A stretch of DNA of 64,000 nt from Gammaproteobacteria bacterium UBA5078 (GTDB taxonomy: Bacteria; Pseudomonadota; Gammaproteobacteria; Pseudomonadales; Pseudohongiellaceae). Within the stretch, counting starts at the first letter, position 1, and each line of letters starts with the position of its first letter. Under the pieces are notes generated by a model. That model made no database searches. It saw only the letters and a list, made by a program, of their open reading frames with translations, and was not told the origin of the DNA. The DNA is taken from assembly GCA_002416505.1 (NCBI GenBank), contig DIAM01000004.1:89173-153172 (forward strand), written 5' to 3'. Made by a program: the position numbers and the translations under genes. Positions 45,475 to 54,303 of the stretch are shown here, piece after piece.

Positions 45475-48075
45475 TTATAACGACTTCGAGGCAATATCCC
45501 AACGCAGGCTTGCGCAGTCGACGCAGACACATACAACACTGCCGTCGGTCGCCTCACTCGCCAGTGCCAAAGCCCCCCCATGTGCCACGATCTGTTCTGT
45601 GACGCTGGCGACCTGGCTAGCGCTCAAACCTTCACCATCGTCCGTTAGAATCACCTCTAGCCTGGCGCCGGAGCGCTCTGCCCGAACCTGCAGGCTTGCG
45701 CTGTCGGACTTGCCTGCGTCTCGACGCCGCGGCACAGCCTCGACGCTGTGTTCGATCATCAGGCGCAACAGGCTTTGTAACGATACCTGCAATCGATCCA
45801 CCAAGCCACGCGGGGCCTCGATGCCATCGAGATGCACCTGCAGCCGTACCGGCTTGCCACACTCATTGCTATGGCGCCCTACCGTGTAGGTCAACGAAGG
45901 CACCCATCGTGCGAGATCGACCATCGCGTTCGCGCTCAGATCCTCCTGCAAGCGACGCGTTGCACTCAGTAGCCCCTGCAGCTGGTCCTGCGCTAGTTGA
46001 GCGCGCGTTGCGCGACTAGGGTCGATGGCACTGACGAAGAGATCGGCGAATACGCGCATATCCGCCGCCAGAGAATTCACTGCTCGAAGAGCCGCTTGCA
46101 CAGAATCGGGCGCGTGCGCGGGGGCACGATGCAGGCACTCTAGGAAGCGGTACAGGCCGATTATAGTTGGGCGGACTTCACAGACCGTTTGCCTCGCTGC
46201 CGCCTGATTTAACGCAAGGCGAAGACAACGATGTGCCTTGCGAAGATTGCACTGCAGGCTGCCTTGTTGCGGCAGCTGTGTCAGCGCATTCACAGAACGA
46301 TAGATCTCTAGCAATACCTCGCTCAATGCCGCCAAACGGTCGACTCGCAACGCGAGCGCTCCTCGCGCTAACAAGTTTAGTTCTAGAATGGTCCCCCTAC
46401 TAAGCTCCGCGAATTCCTGCACAGACTTACAGCGGTAGATTGCCTCCGGGTCCGTAATTACGCTACGGATGTTGTTCGCCAGATAACTGGGTAGCTGTGT
46501 AGTAGCAATGGAGTGGCCCTCGCGTTTGTCATTCTGCCCCTTAAGCGAGGGCATGTTTATCTGCCTATCCCGCACTGCGACTCTCGAGAGCATATTCTGT
46601 CTATGGGCCCTTAGCACCTCACTTAGTGCGCCGATCAGGCGTGTGTCATAGCCTAGCACCCGTCCCCCTTGCTTCAATGAGCGCAGGCAATACGCAGTGA
46701 GCCTAGGCAATAATCCGAACAGAGCCCTTGTCAGTATCAGCCTGCGCTCGATCGCCAAGACGACCATCTCGCGTAGATTGAATAGCACTTCATATAGAGC
46801 CATCTCTCCCATATAAACAGAGATCGACTTACAGCGTATCAACGCGTGAAAGAAGTCGTCTTCGACGGACATTCTCGATCCCGTTTTTTTATATAACTTT
46901 AAATTAGCGCAGAATACACGATGGATCTGCTGTACCTCCGTATAGGCAATCGCGCGCGCGCGCCTTACAGGCACCCCATACTCCGCCCGCAGCCTACGCC
47001 TATGAGTGCGAATAAAATGTTGAACCTTACGGCGCAGGCGTATATCGGCGCGATCTCGCGATTGCCGCCCTTGCTGGACTACGATTGCGATGTCGAGATG
47101 ACGCTCGAGCGCGAGCGCACACAGGTATAAGAGCGTTTGCGCTTCGCGCTCCCGTATTGCCCAGCATCGAAGATGCAATGCGAGCTGCTGTGCGCTGACG
47201 CCGATCCTCTTCAATGCCATGGCCTGACGAGAATCGAGCAGCGTACAACACACATCGACCTTCTGAAAAACCCACAGGCTACGCGCTAAATGCATTCCTT
47301 CTTGCTGTGTTCCTGCCTTTATTAGCTCGCGTATCTGTCGGCGCAGTCCACTCAATAATTGCTGCTTTGAGACCTCCAAGAAGCGCACGCGCAAGTCGCC
47401 GAATGTCCGCGGCGGCGCACCCGCACTCGCCTCATGACAGCAAAGTTCCAAGCGCAGTATCTGCATGCACGTCTGTTGGAAGCGGCGTGAATTCTCGACA
47501 TTCTCTAGCACGGTTTTGCCTAGCCATAGCGCGGCGACGCGATTCAAACTGAGAAAACTATTCGACTGACTGGGAGCCGAGTGTGGCTCAGCATACTCGG
47601 CACAATCCCCTAGCCTGTAGTGAGCACTGCGCAGTCGTTTACACAATAGAGCTTTTAGATTCGGAACCGCCCATGCCGTGCTATTTTCGTTGCGAGTTTG
47701 AGCCATCGCGCTAGCCCCTCTTGCGCGCCTTAGTTCATCGAGATTCGCTCTGTCGATCAGGCAAGACAGGGGACTCTCTAGGGACTGTGCCACACGCACT
47801 GCGGCAAGCAGTAACAGAGGCTCGAGAGTACGACGACGAGCACTGTGCTGTGCACACAGAGTCAGCAATTTACTGCACTCGCGACAATACAGCGACAAAC
47901 GACAGGCCTGGGCAAGACTGGCCAATGCGCTCAGCTGGCGCAGACAAGCGTGCACGCGCTGACCCGCAAGCAACGCCTCGTCTTCGAACGCTTCTTGCAT
48001 GAGCGCGGGAAGACAGCTCGCCCTGCTTTGCATGCCCTGCCATAGCGCAATACTAGGAAGCCCAACGCTGGTCAT
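45475..48075 (-). CDS. ChpA/FimL-like protein with degenerate CheA-type kinase domain
   Basis: An 866-residue, intact frame. It is third in a pilG-pilH-x array, where Pseudomonas has the pil-chp operon. The N-terminal part has ChpA/FimL traces (LLLLAAVRVAQSLE, then DELRRARG). The end aligns with the CheA P3/ATPase region of ChpA: MVDLARWVPSLTYTVG, then SLLRLMIEHSVEAVPRRRDAGKS, LTDDGEGLS. The N-box Asn (CheA: LVRNAxDHG) is Leu, the G2 glycines are absent, and no HxxKG phosphotransfer motif, CheW domain or receiver is visible. Composition is rich in Leu, Arg and Cys. The ATG at 48075 follows AGGGG; a GTG at 48096 is possible. Likely not a kinase. Confidence 0.72.
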   Translation of the reverse strand: MTSVGLPSIALWQGMQSRASCLPALMQEAFEDEALLAGQRVHACLRQLSALASLAQACRLSLYCRECSKLLTLCAQHSARRRTLEPLLLLAAVRVAQSLESPLSCLIDRANLDELRRARGASAMAQTRNENSTAWAVPNLKALLCKRLRSAHYRLGDCAEYAEPHSAPSQSNSFLSLNRVAALWLGKTVLENVENSRRFQQTCMQILRLELCCHEASAGAPPRTFGDLRVRFLEVSKQQLLSGLRRQIRELIKAGTQQEGMHLARSLWVFQKVDVCCTLLDSRQAMALKRIGVSAQQLALHLRCWAIREREAQTLLYLCALALERHLDIAIVVQQGRQSRDRADIRLRRKVQHFIRTHRRRLRAEYGVPVRRARAIAYTEVQQIHRVFCANLKLYKKTGSRMSVEDDFFHALIRCKSISVYMGEMALYEVLFNLREMVVLAIERRLILTRALFGLLPRLTAYCLRSLKQGGRVLGYDTRLIGALSEVLRAHRQNMLSRVAVRDRQINMPSLKGQNDKREGHSIATTQLPSYLANNIRSVITDPEAIYRCKSVQEFAELSRGTILELNLLARGALALRVDRLAALSEVLLEIYRSVNALTQLPQQGSLQCNLRKAHRCLRLALNQAAARQTVCEVRPTIIGLYRFLECLHRAPAHAPDSVQAALRAVNSLAADMRVFADLFVSAIDPSRATRAQLAQDQLQGLLSATRRLQEDLSANAMVDLARWVPSLTYTVGRHSNECGKPVRLQVHLDGIEAPRGLVDRLQVSLQSLLRLMIEHSVEAVPRRRDAGKSDSASLQVRAERSGARLEVILTDDGEGLSASQVASVTEQIVAHGGALALASEATDGSVVCVCVDCASLRWDIASKSL

Positions 48076-48442
48076 CTTCCTGCCCCTGAGCACCACTGTG
48101 CAAATAGCTATTCACGTGTTGCCGCAATAGCTGCGCAGGAGCGGGCAACTGCACTAGACCCTGCAGCCCTATAGCCCGCGCCCAGTCCTCATCCGTATCC
48201 TCTGGGCAATCGCTGTACAACACAATATTGCGATAGCCGAGTTCGCGCAGCGCAAGCCCGCATTCGAATCCGTTGTCGCGAGTTAGAATCAAGGCGATTA
48301 GGACTAGGTCGACCGGTTCGGGCACTAGCGGCCCCTGGTGCAGCGAAGCGCTGCTGCGGTGCAAGATGCGCGGCCCGCGCAGCAGTTCGCGCAGACACGC
48401 GACCTGTGTGGGAGAGTCGTCAATGACTAGGACTGTCGCCAT
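48053..48442 (-). CDS. PilH-like pseudo-receiver
   Basis: A 129-residue CheY-like protein. The acidic pair is kept (VLVIDDSPTQ), but the phosphoacceptor position is Ala50 (VDLVLIALILTRDNGFE; PilH has an Asp there), and the conserved Lys is Leu99 (LVQLPAP). It should not take phosphate from aspartate chemistry. Position after pilG fits PilH. ATG at 48442 with GGAGG; overlaps pilG by 23 bases and the ChpA-like gene by 23 bases. The symbol is withheld because function is probably altered. Confidence 0.78.
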   Translation of the reverse strand: MATVLVIDDSPTQVACLRELLRGPRILHRSSASLHQGPLVPEPVDLVLIALILTRDNGFECGLALRELGYRNIVLYSDCPEDTDEDWARAIGLQGLVQLPAPAQLLRQHVNSYLHSGAQGQEDDQRWAS

Positions 48443-48860
48443 GGTCAGCCTCCTCATGGGCATCCTGCTCAGGCACCAAGGCCTCGAGGGCCTCGAGCAG
48501 ATCGCGCTTGCGAAAGGGTTTGCCGATCAGGCGTTGGGCGCCCGCCAGTGCGGCGCGCGCCCTCTCCAGTGGGCTATCGTTACTGCTCATAATGACGACT
48601 GGGATATGCGCATACTGGGGACTGGCTGTGATCAGCGCACAAGACGCAAAACCGTCTAGCTCGGGCATGGTGCTGTCCATGAACACGATATCGGGGGGCT
48701 GCGCTACCAGTTTGCACAGCGCTTCAAAGCCATTTTCGGCGACTTGCATCCGATACTGACGCTGATCGAGAAGCTCTAGCGCATTTTCGCGCGTACTGCG
48801 GCTATCATCGACGAGAAGAATCTGTAATGCGCCAGCATTGTCGAGAGTTTCCGCTTCCAT
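48420..48860 (-). CDS. pilG: Type IV pilus response regulator PilG
   Basis: A 146-residue single receiver. ILLVDDSRSTREN, Asp62 in IVFMDSTMPELDG, Ser92 and Lys114 (LIGKPF) are all present, so it should be phosphorylated. In Pseudomonas PilG drives pilus extension and cAMP control under ChpA/PilJ. AAGGAG lies 6 bases before the ATG. It is divergent from gshB, exactly as in Pseudomonas. The C-terminal tail after residue 125 is acidic. Confidence 0.85.
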   Translation of the reverse strand: MEAETLDNAGALQILLVDDSRSTRENALELLDQRQYRMQVAENGFEALCKLVAQPPDIVFMDSTMPELDGFASCALITASPQYAHIPVVIMSSNDSPLERARAALAGAQRLIGKPFRKRDLLEALEALVPEQDAHEEADHGDSPSH

Positions 48861-49025
48861 GCTGCTCTCCTTATGTGAGTGTAATTGAGATTTAGCACAG
48901 ATTTGTGCAATGCGCTTAGAAAGCTGCGTCGATACCCGCTTCGACTTGCGCTATGATCTGCGCAGCGAAGGGTCATCGCGAAGCGTTGGCCCGGTTCTTC
49001 CACTCTGATTTTAGGCTAATTTAAA

Positions 49026-49982
49026 ATGAGCATTCGACTCGGCATCGTCATGGACCCTATCCAATCCATCAGCTATATGAAGGACACTAGCCTAGCTATG
49101 CTCATGGCCGCCCAGGAGCGCGGCTGGTCTATCTCCTATATGGAACAGAGCGACCTATACCTCAAAGACGGCGTGGCGATGGGCCTGATGCGCGAATTGA
49201 CCGTCGCTTGGGACGAGAAAAATTGGTATAGCCTCGGGGCGGCAAGCGAGGAGCCACTGAGCAACTTAGACACCATCCTGATGCGCAAAGACCCACCCTT
49301 CGACAACGAATATATCTACTCGACCTATATGCTAGAGCAGGCCGAGAGCGCCGGCACGGTCGTAGTCAACAAGCCTCAGAGCCTAAGGGATTGCAATGAA
49401 AAACTCTTTGCGACTCAGTTCCCGCAATGCTGTCCGCCCCTAGTGGTTAGCAGTAAGGCCTCCGTACTCAAAGCCTTCCATAAGGCCCAGGAAGACGTGA
49501 TCTTCAAACCACTCGATGGGATGGGGGGAGCCTCGATCTTCAGGCTAGGCAAAGGCGACCCCAATGTCAGTGTGATCATCGAGACACTCACTAACCACGG
49601 CCAGACGCCAATCATGGCGCAGCGCTTCATCCCGGAGATCGTTGCGGGAGACAAACGCATCCTCTTAATTGACGGGGAGCCCGTCCCCTATGCCCTCGCG
49701 CGCGTGCCCGCGCAAGGGGAGACCCGCGGCAACCTAGCCGCAGGCGGCAGCGGTGTCCCGCAGCTGTTGTCAGAGCGGGATCTATGGATCTGCGCCCAAG
49801 TCAAAGAGGCCGTGAAGGCGAAAGGCCTGCTCTTCGTTGGCCTCGATGTGATTGGCGATTATCTGACCGAAATCAATGTCACCAGCCCCACCTGTGTTCG
49901 CGAACTCAATAACGCGTATAATCTCGACATCGCTGGCGACCTTATGCGATGCATCGAAAGCAAGCTAGCCGCCCGCCTCTAG
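49026..49982 (+). CDS. gshB: Glutathione synthetase
   Basis: A 318-residue ATP-grasp enzyme, second step of glutathione synthesis. RLGIVMDPIQSISYMKDTSLAMLMAAQERG, LMRKDPPFDNEYIYSTYMLE, KPLDGMGGASIFR, and EINVTSPTCVREL follow the family. Divergent from pilG, upstream of tonB. Confidence 0.97.
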   Translation: MSIRLGIVMDPIQSISYMKDTSLAMLMAAQERGWSISYMEQSDLYLKDGVAMGLMRELTVAWDEKNWYSLGAASEEPLSNLDTILMRKDPPFDNEYIYSTYMLEQAESAGTVVVNKPQSLRDCNEKLFATQFPQCCPPLVVSSKASVLKAFHKAQEDVIFKPLDGMGGASIFRLGKGDPNVSVIIETLTNHGQTPIMAQRFIPEIVAGDKRILLIDGEPVPYALARVPAQGETRGNLAAGGSGVPQLLSERDLWICAQVKEAVKAKGLLFVGLDVIGDYLTEINVTSPTCVRELNNAYNLDIAGDLMRCIESKLAARL

Positions 49983-50011
49983 ACACAGCGGGTCGGCATT
50001 ACTCAGGGCCT

Positions 50012-50884
50012 ATGACAGCAGACACCGATCTTTCTAAAGAGCGTTTTGGATTCACGATTTTCCTTTCCGCTTGCTTGCACATCATGCTCATCGCCGGGGT
50101 GGGCTTTAGCTACCTCGAAGAAAGCAATAGCGCACCGGCCATCGAGATTACGCTTGCCCAGTATCGTAGCGATGTGGCGCCCGACCAGGCCGATTTCATC
50201 GCGCAAGAGAATCAGACCGGCAGCGGCACGCTCGACGAAGCGGCGGCGCCGAGCACCCCGTTCGAGGCTCCATTTCACGACGAGGTGATCCAACAGGTCG
50301 ATCCTATTCCACAGGCACCAGCGCCCAATCGTCAAACCGAGGCGAGCGATCTGGCGGTACTCAGTACGATCAACTCCGAGCAACAACTGGAGCAGCAATT
50401 AGAAGACGAAGCGCCCGAGACCGACACGCAACTTTCGGAACAGGCCACACCGGAAGAGTTAAGCCTCGCTATCGCTAGCCTGCAGGCACAGCTGGACATG
50501 CAGCAACAGGCCTACGCGAAGCGTCCACGCACCTACACGATCTCCTCCGCCTCCACACAGAAGCGCCATGACGCCCAATACTTGGATTCATGGCGGAAAC
50601 GCATCGAGGTCGTGGGCAATATAAATTATCCCGAGCAGGCACGCTCCCAGCAGCTGTACGGTAGCCTTCGCATGCTCGTGGCCTTGCGGCCGAATGGCTC
50701 CGTGCAGGAGATTCGCATATTGCAGAGCTCCGGGCATCGAGTCCTAGACGAGGCGGCAATCAACATCGTGCGGCTAGCGGCCCCATTCGATCCGTTCCCG
50801 CCCGAGATGCTCAGCGATGTCGACATTCTCGAGATCATCCGTACCTGGCGTTTTCATCAGGGCAACTCTTTTACTAGCCAGTAA
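50012..50884 (+). CDS. tonB: TonB-like energy transducer
   Basis: A 290-residue protein: short cytoplasmic N terminus, one TM (residues 14-32, FTIFLSACLHIMLIAGVGF), a Gln/Glu/Pro-rich periplasmic spacer, and a C-terminal TonB domain (YPEQARSQQLYGSLRMLVALRPNGSV, then ILQSSGHRVLDEAA). It couples proton force to outer-membrane receptors. In Pseudomonas a tonB gene also lies between gshB and yqgE. No exbB/exbD in the window. The ATG at 50012 fits the TM start; a longer reading inside gshB is rejected. Confidence 0.9.
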   Translation: MTADTDLSKERFGFTIFLSACLHIMLIAGVGFSYLEESNSAPAIEITLAQYRSDVAPDQADFIAQENQTGSGTLDEAAAPSTPFEAPFHDEVIQQVDPIPQAPAPNRQTEASDLAVLSTINSEQQLEQQLEDEAPETDTQLSEQATPEELSLAIASLQAQLDMQQQAYAKRPRTYTISSASTQKRHDAQYLDSWRKRIEVVGNINYPEQARSQQLYGSLRMLVALRPNGSVQEIRILQSSGHRVLDEAAINIVRLAAPFDPFPPEMLSDVDILEIIRTWRFHQGNSFTSQ

Positions 50885-50913
50885 TCAACTCACTCTTTAA
50901 CTCGTGGAAGCAC

Positions 50914-51522
50914 ATGACGCACGACAGCTCAACAGGCACTCACTACGAGGCCACTCCAGGCTCACTCGCGAATCAGTTCTTAGTCGCGATGCCGCATCTT
51001 GAGGACCCATGGTTTAATCAGACCGTCACTTATCTATGGCGACATAGCGAAGAGGGCGCCTTAGGTATTGTCATCAACAAGCCATCCAATATGCGCTTAG
51101 CGGATCTCCTCGAAGAGCTGAAGATCAGCTTGGACCAACGCAAGGGCGATATCGATTTCCATAGTCAGCGTGTGATGACTGGCGGTCCGGTCGAGACCGG
51201 CAAGGGCTTTATCCTGCATAACAGTGGTCGCGAATGGGAGTACACCCTGCCCATTACTCCCGAGCTAAGCCTGTCGATGTCCAAAGATATTTTGGCGGAT
51301 ATCGCCATGGGGGTCGGGCCTGAGCGCTACCTCGTGGCACTCGGCTGCGCCGGCTGGGAGGCGGGGCAACTCGAGCAGGAGATTAGCGACAACGTATGGC
51401 TTACGGTACCGGCAGTGACAGAGTTAATTTTCTCCAGCGATCACGCCAAGAAGGCGGAAGCGGCCGCCTCCATACTCGGCATCAGCCTAGACCAACTCTC
51501 GTCCACGGCGGGGCATTCATGA
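50914..51522 (+). CDS. yqgE: YqgE/AlgH family protein
   Basis: A 202-residue conserved protein: GSLANQFLVAMPHLEDPWFNQTVTYLWRHSEEGALGIVINKP is the family hallmark, with GGPVETGKGFILH and YLVALGCAGWEAGQLE. Its molecular role is unknown; AlgH affects alginate regulation in Pseudomonas. Followed by ruvX, the usual partner. Confidence 0.94.
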   Translation: MTHDSSTGTHYEATPGSLANQFLVAMPHLEDPWFNQTVTYLWRHSEEGALGIVINKPSNMRLADLLEELKISLDQRKGDIDFHSQRVMTGGPVETGKGFILHNSGREWEYTLPITPELSLSMSKDILADIAMGVGPERYLVALGCAGWEAGQLEQEISDNVWLTVPAVTELIFSSDHAKKAEAAASILGISLDQLSSTAGHS

Positions 51523-51569
51523 TCGAGACTCTTGACGAATTACGCCTTGGGGCTTTACCCAATGGATAG
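51519..51569 (+). other. Possible 16-codon coupling ORF between yqgE and ruvX
   Basis: An ATG overlaps the yqgE stop as ATGA and opens 16 codons ending in TAG at 51567-51569. The ATG of ruvX (51562) lies 8 bases inside its end, in another frame. It could carry ribosomes from yqgE into ruvX. It may equally be chance. Confidence 0.25.
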
Positions 51570-52014
51570 TTTCCCAGAGAAGAAACCGGAGGACTTGTCC
51601 TTACTCGGCTTCGACTTCGGTACGAAGCGTATCGGGTCGGCAGTGGGACAGAGCATAACTCACCGCGCCACAGCCCTTGATGCCATTCCTGCGCGCGATG
51701 GCATACCGAATTGGGAGTTACTTGACGCCTTAGTCGCGAAGTGGCAACCCGACGCCTTCGTGGTTGGCCTGCCCTACAATATGGACGATACCGAGAGTGA
51801 ACTCCTGGTTCGCGCACGCAAGTTTGGCAACCGCCTCAATGGCCGTTACCACAAACCCGTCTATGGAATAGACGAGCGCTTAAGCTCTTTCGAGGCCCGT
51901 GGCCAGATCATGCGTGGCGAATCTTCAGCACAGCTAGACTGCCTTGCCGCACAATTGATTCTGGAGACATGGCTACAGTGTCTGGCGCAGAAATTCCCAG
52001 CGCAGCTCCCATAG
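51562..52014 (+). CDS. ruvX: Pre-16S rRNA nuclease RuvX (YqgF)
   Basis: A 150-residue RNase H-fold enzyme that trims the 5' end of 16S rRNA. LLGFDFGTKRIGSAVGQ, FVVGLPYNMD, FGNRLNGRYHKPVYGIDERLSS and SAQLDCLAAQLILETWL match. I take the ATG at 51562; a TTG at 51532 in frame would add ten residues. Pseudomonas has pyrR-pyrB-pyrC after this gene; here the next gene is pilT on the other strand. Confidence 0.93.
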   Translation: MDSFPEKKPEDLSLLGFDFGTKRIGSAVGQSITHRATALDAIPARDGIPNWELLDALVAKWQPDAFVVGLPYNMDDTESELLVRARKFGNRLNGRYHKPVYGIDERLSSFEARGQIMRGESSAQLDCLAAQLILETWLQCLAQKFPAQLP

Positions 52015-52064
52015 GAATCTGCTGGCAATCTGTGCCACGTTCTTTTAAAGAAATACCGAGTTCA

Positions 52065-53099
52065 CTAGAACGAATCGGGAGTCTTCGCCTTAGCCTTTGC
52101 GGCCTCCTTGGTGATCAAGCCCTTCTGCAGTAACTCTTTCAAACACTGATCCAGTGTCTTCATCCCAACCGAGGATCCGGTCTGAATCGCAGAGTACATC
52201 TGCGCTACCTTGTCTTCCCTAATCAAGTTTCGAATAGCTGGAGTCCCGATCATGATCTCGTGGGCGGCGATGCGACCGCCCCCAGTCTTCTTGAGCAGGG
52301 CTTGGGAGATGACAGCCTGCAACGACTCGGAGAGCATAGAGCGCACCATCGATTTCTCGGCAGCGGGGAACACATCGATAATACGGTCGATCGTCTTCGC
52401 CGCCGAGGTGGTGTGCAGGGTGCCGAAAACTAAGTGGCCCGTTTCCGCGGCGGTCAGAGCCAGACGGATTGTCTCCAAGTCACGCAATTCGCCCACCAGG
52501 ATGATATCGGGGTCCTCGCGCAGCGCAGAGCGCAGTGCCTCGGCGAAGCCGAGAGTATCGCGATGCACCTCGCGCTGGTTGACCAAGCATTTCTTGCTCT
52601 CGTGCACGAATTCGATGGGATCTTCGATGGTGAGGATGTGCTCATAGCGAGTGTTATTCACATAGTCCATCATTGCCGCTAGTGTCGTACTCTTACCCGA
52701 ACCTGTCGGGCCTGTCACCACCACCAAGCCTCTAGCAAGGTCGGAGACTTGTCTGAACACGGCCCCCATGCCCAGCTCCTCCATCGACAACACTTTACTC
52801 GGAATGGTGCGGAATACCGCCGCCGCGCCGCGATTCTGGTTGAAGGCGTTGACCCTGAAACGAGCCAGCCCTGGCACCTCGAAAGAGAAATCTGTTTCCA
52901 AGAACTGCTCATAGTCCTTGCGTTGCTTGTCTGTCATGATCTCGTAGACAAGGCTATGGACTTCCTTGTGGTCCATAGCGGGAATATTGATTTTGCGAAT
53001 ATCCCCATCTACCCGAATCAATGGCGGCATGCCCGCGGTCAGGTGCAAATCCGATGCGCCCTGTTTAACACTAAAACCGAGTAATTCCGTGATATCCAT
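52065..53099 (-). CDS. pilT: Type IV pilus retraction ATPase PilT
   Basis: A 344-residue hexameric motor. DITELLGFSVKQGASDLHLTAGMPP at the N terminus, Walker A VVVTGPTGSGKSTTL, Asp box TIEDPIEFVH, Walker B DIILVGELRDLETIRLALTAAETGHLVFGTLHT, and AIRNLIREDKV. It powers pilus retraction for twitching and DNA uptake. The usual neighbour pilU does not follow: the next gene on that side is ruvX. Confidence 0.97.
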   Translation of the reverse strand: MDITELLGFSVKQGASDLHLTAGMPPLIRVDGDIRKINIPAMDHKEVHSLVYEIMTDKQRKDYEQFLETDFSFEVPGLARFRVNAFNQNRGAAAVFRTIPSKVLSMEELGMGAVFRQVSDLARGLVVVTGPTGSGKSTTLAAMMDYVNNTRYEHILTIEDPIEFVHESKKCLVNQREVHRDTLGFAEALRSALREDPDIILVGELRDLETIRLALTAAETGHLVFGTLHTTSAAKTIDRIIDVFPAAEKSMVRSMLSESLQAVISQALLKKTGGGRIAAHEIMIGTPAIRNLIREDKVAQMYSAIQTGSSVGMKTLDQCLKELLQKGLITKEAAKAKAKTPDSF

Positions 53100-53284
53100 C
53101 GTGATACCTGCTTATGATCGAGAATGTTTACCGTGACAGCGCACAGTGTCGGGTTAGATAGGATTCTGCCTTGTCGCGGCACTCAACTTCGCAGGGCTTT
53201 GGGCTATGCTATAGTGCCGCCTTGAATTGCTTGCAGGCCGCGCCGGCGCGGCACTTGTGAGTAGAGCGTTAACTCGGTGAAACC

Positions 53285-53968
53285 ATGGCAAGCATAGCAG
53301 AAAATATTTCCACTGTTCGAGATCAGATCACAAAAGCGGCAACCCGTAGTGGCCGTGCCGCCGACAGCGTCACACTGCTCGCGGTGACGAAAACGCAAAC
53401 ACCTCAGAAGCTGCGTGAGGCCTATTCGGCGGGTCAACGCGAATTCGGTGAGAACTATGTGCAAGAGGCACTTGCAAAGATTCAGTCACTAGACCTGCCC
53501 GACCTTGTCTGGCACTTCATCGGCCCTATTCAATCCAATAAAACGGCAGATATCGCCACCCATTTCGATTGGGTCCATAGCGTCGATCGCCTCAAGATTG
53601 CGAGCCGCCTCAGCAGTCAGCGCCCGGAGGGGCTCCCACCCCTGAACATCTGCGTGCAAGTAAACCTCTCCCACGAGGACAGCAAATCTGGGATGGCTCT
53701 CGAGGACACTGCGGCTCTATGTGAGCAAATCGCGAAACTCCCTAGGCTCAGGCTGCGCGGGCTGATGGCGATACCAGCCCCTTGTGTAGGCTATGCGCAG
53801 CAACGCGCGGTATTCGCACCGCTGGCACTTTTGTTCAGAGAGTTGCAGGGGCGCTTCGAAAAATTAGACAGCCTGTCGATCGGCATGAGCGCAGACTATG
53901 AGGCGGCTATCGCCGAGGGCTCTACCATCGTGCGCGTTGGATCCGCAATCTTCGGCGCTAGAGACTAA
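53285..53968 (+). CDS. yggS: PLP homeostasis protein YggS
   Basis: A 227-residue PLP-binding barrel protein: PLP lysine in LLAVTKTQTPQKLREAY, FGENYVQEALAKI, WHFIGPIQSNKTADIA, GLMAIPAP, LSIGMSADYEAAIAEGSTIVRVGSAIFG. Divergent from pilT, as in most gammaproteobacteria. proC, usually next, is not here. Confidence 0.96.
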   Translation: MASIAENISTVRDQITKAATRSGRAADSVTLLAVTKTQTPQKLREAYSAGQREFGENYVQEALAKIQSLDLPDLVWHFIGPIQSNKTADIATHFDWVHSVDRLKIASRLSSQRPEGLPPLNICVQVNLSHEDSKSGMALEDTAALCEQIAKLPRLRLRGLMAIPAPCVGYAQQRAVFAPLALLFRELQGRFEKLDSLSIGMSADYEAAIAEGSTIVRVGSAIFGARD

Positions 53969-54303
53969 GCACCAAGCGACTCCTCGTGCTTGAGGGCTAA
54001 GGCGCAATGGGCGCATTGGGTCCGGAAGGGGTTCAGGAAGAAGGTCTTCACAAAATACTGTTGGTGGCACTGGGGACAACGTTTAGTCGCCAGATTCGCG
54101 CCGAAACCCGCGTATAGCGCCATATAGGCAAACATGATCAGCGTAGTCTCGTTGCCGGTCTCCAGCACCTGCATCACGGCAAGCACATAAACGGGAAAGG
54201 TCCAGAAACACACAAACAGTCGATTTCTAGCCCGTCTAAGCTCCTTCAACCGCTTGCGCTTGCGCATTTCCCCATCTAGCTCTGTATTGCCACCCTGATC
54301 CAT
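53965..54303 (-). CDS. Hypothetical small membrane protein with zinc-ribbon-like cysteines
   Basis: A 112-residue protein: basic N terminus (RKRKRLKELRRARNR), two hydrophobic segments (about 30-46 and 53-68), then two CxxC pairs (KRCPQCHQQ and TQCAHCALA) 20 residues apart, as in rubredoxin-like zinc ribbons. I chose the ATG at 54303; starts up to 54357 are possible. It overlaps the end of yggS by 4 bases in the opposite direction. No function known. Confidence 0.62.
   Translation of the reverse strand: MDQGGNTELDGEMRKRKRLKELRRARNRLFVCFWTFPVYVLAVMQVLETGNETTLIMFAYMALYAGFGANLATKRCPQCHQQYFVKTFFLNPFRTQCAHCALALKHEESLGA

Noticed and set aside
49949..50011. TonB start inside gshB
   Set aside because: The extra residues are read from the gshB 3' end and spacer; the ATG at 50012 fits the membrane topology.
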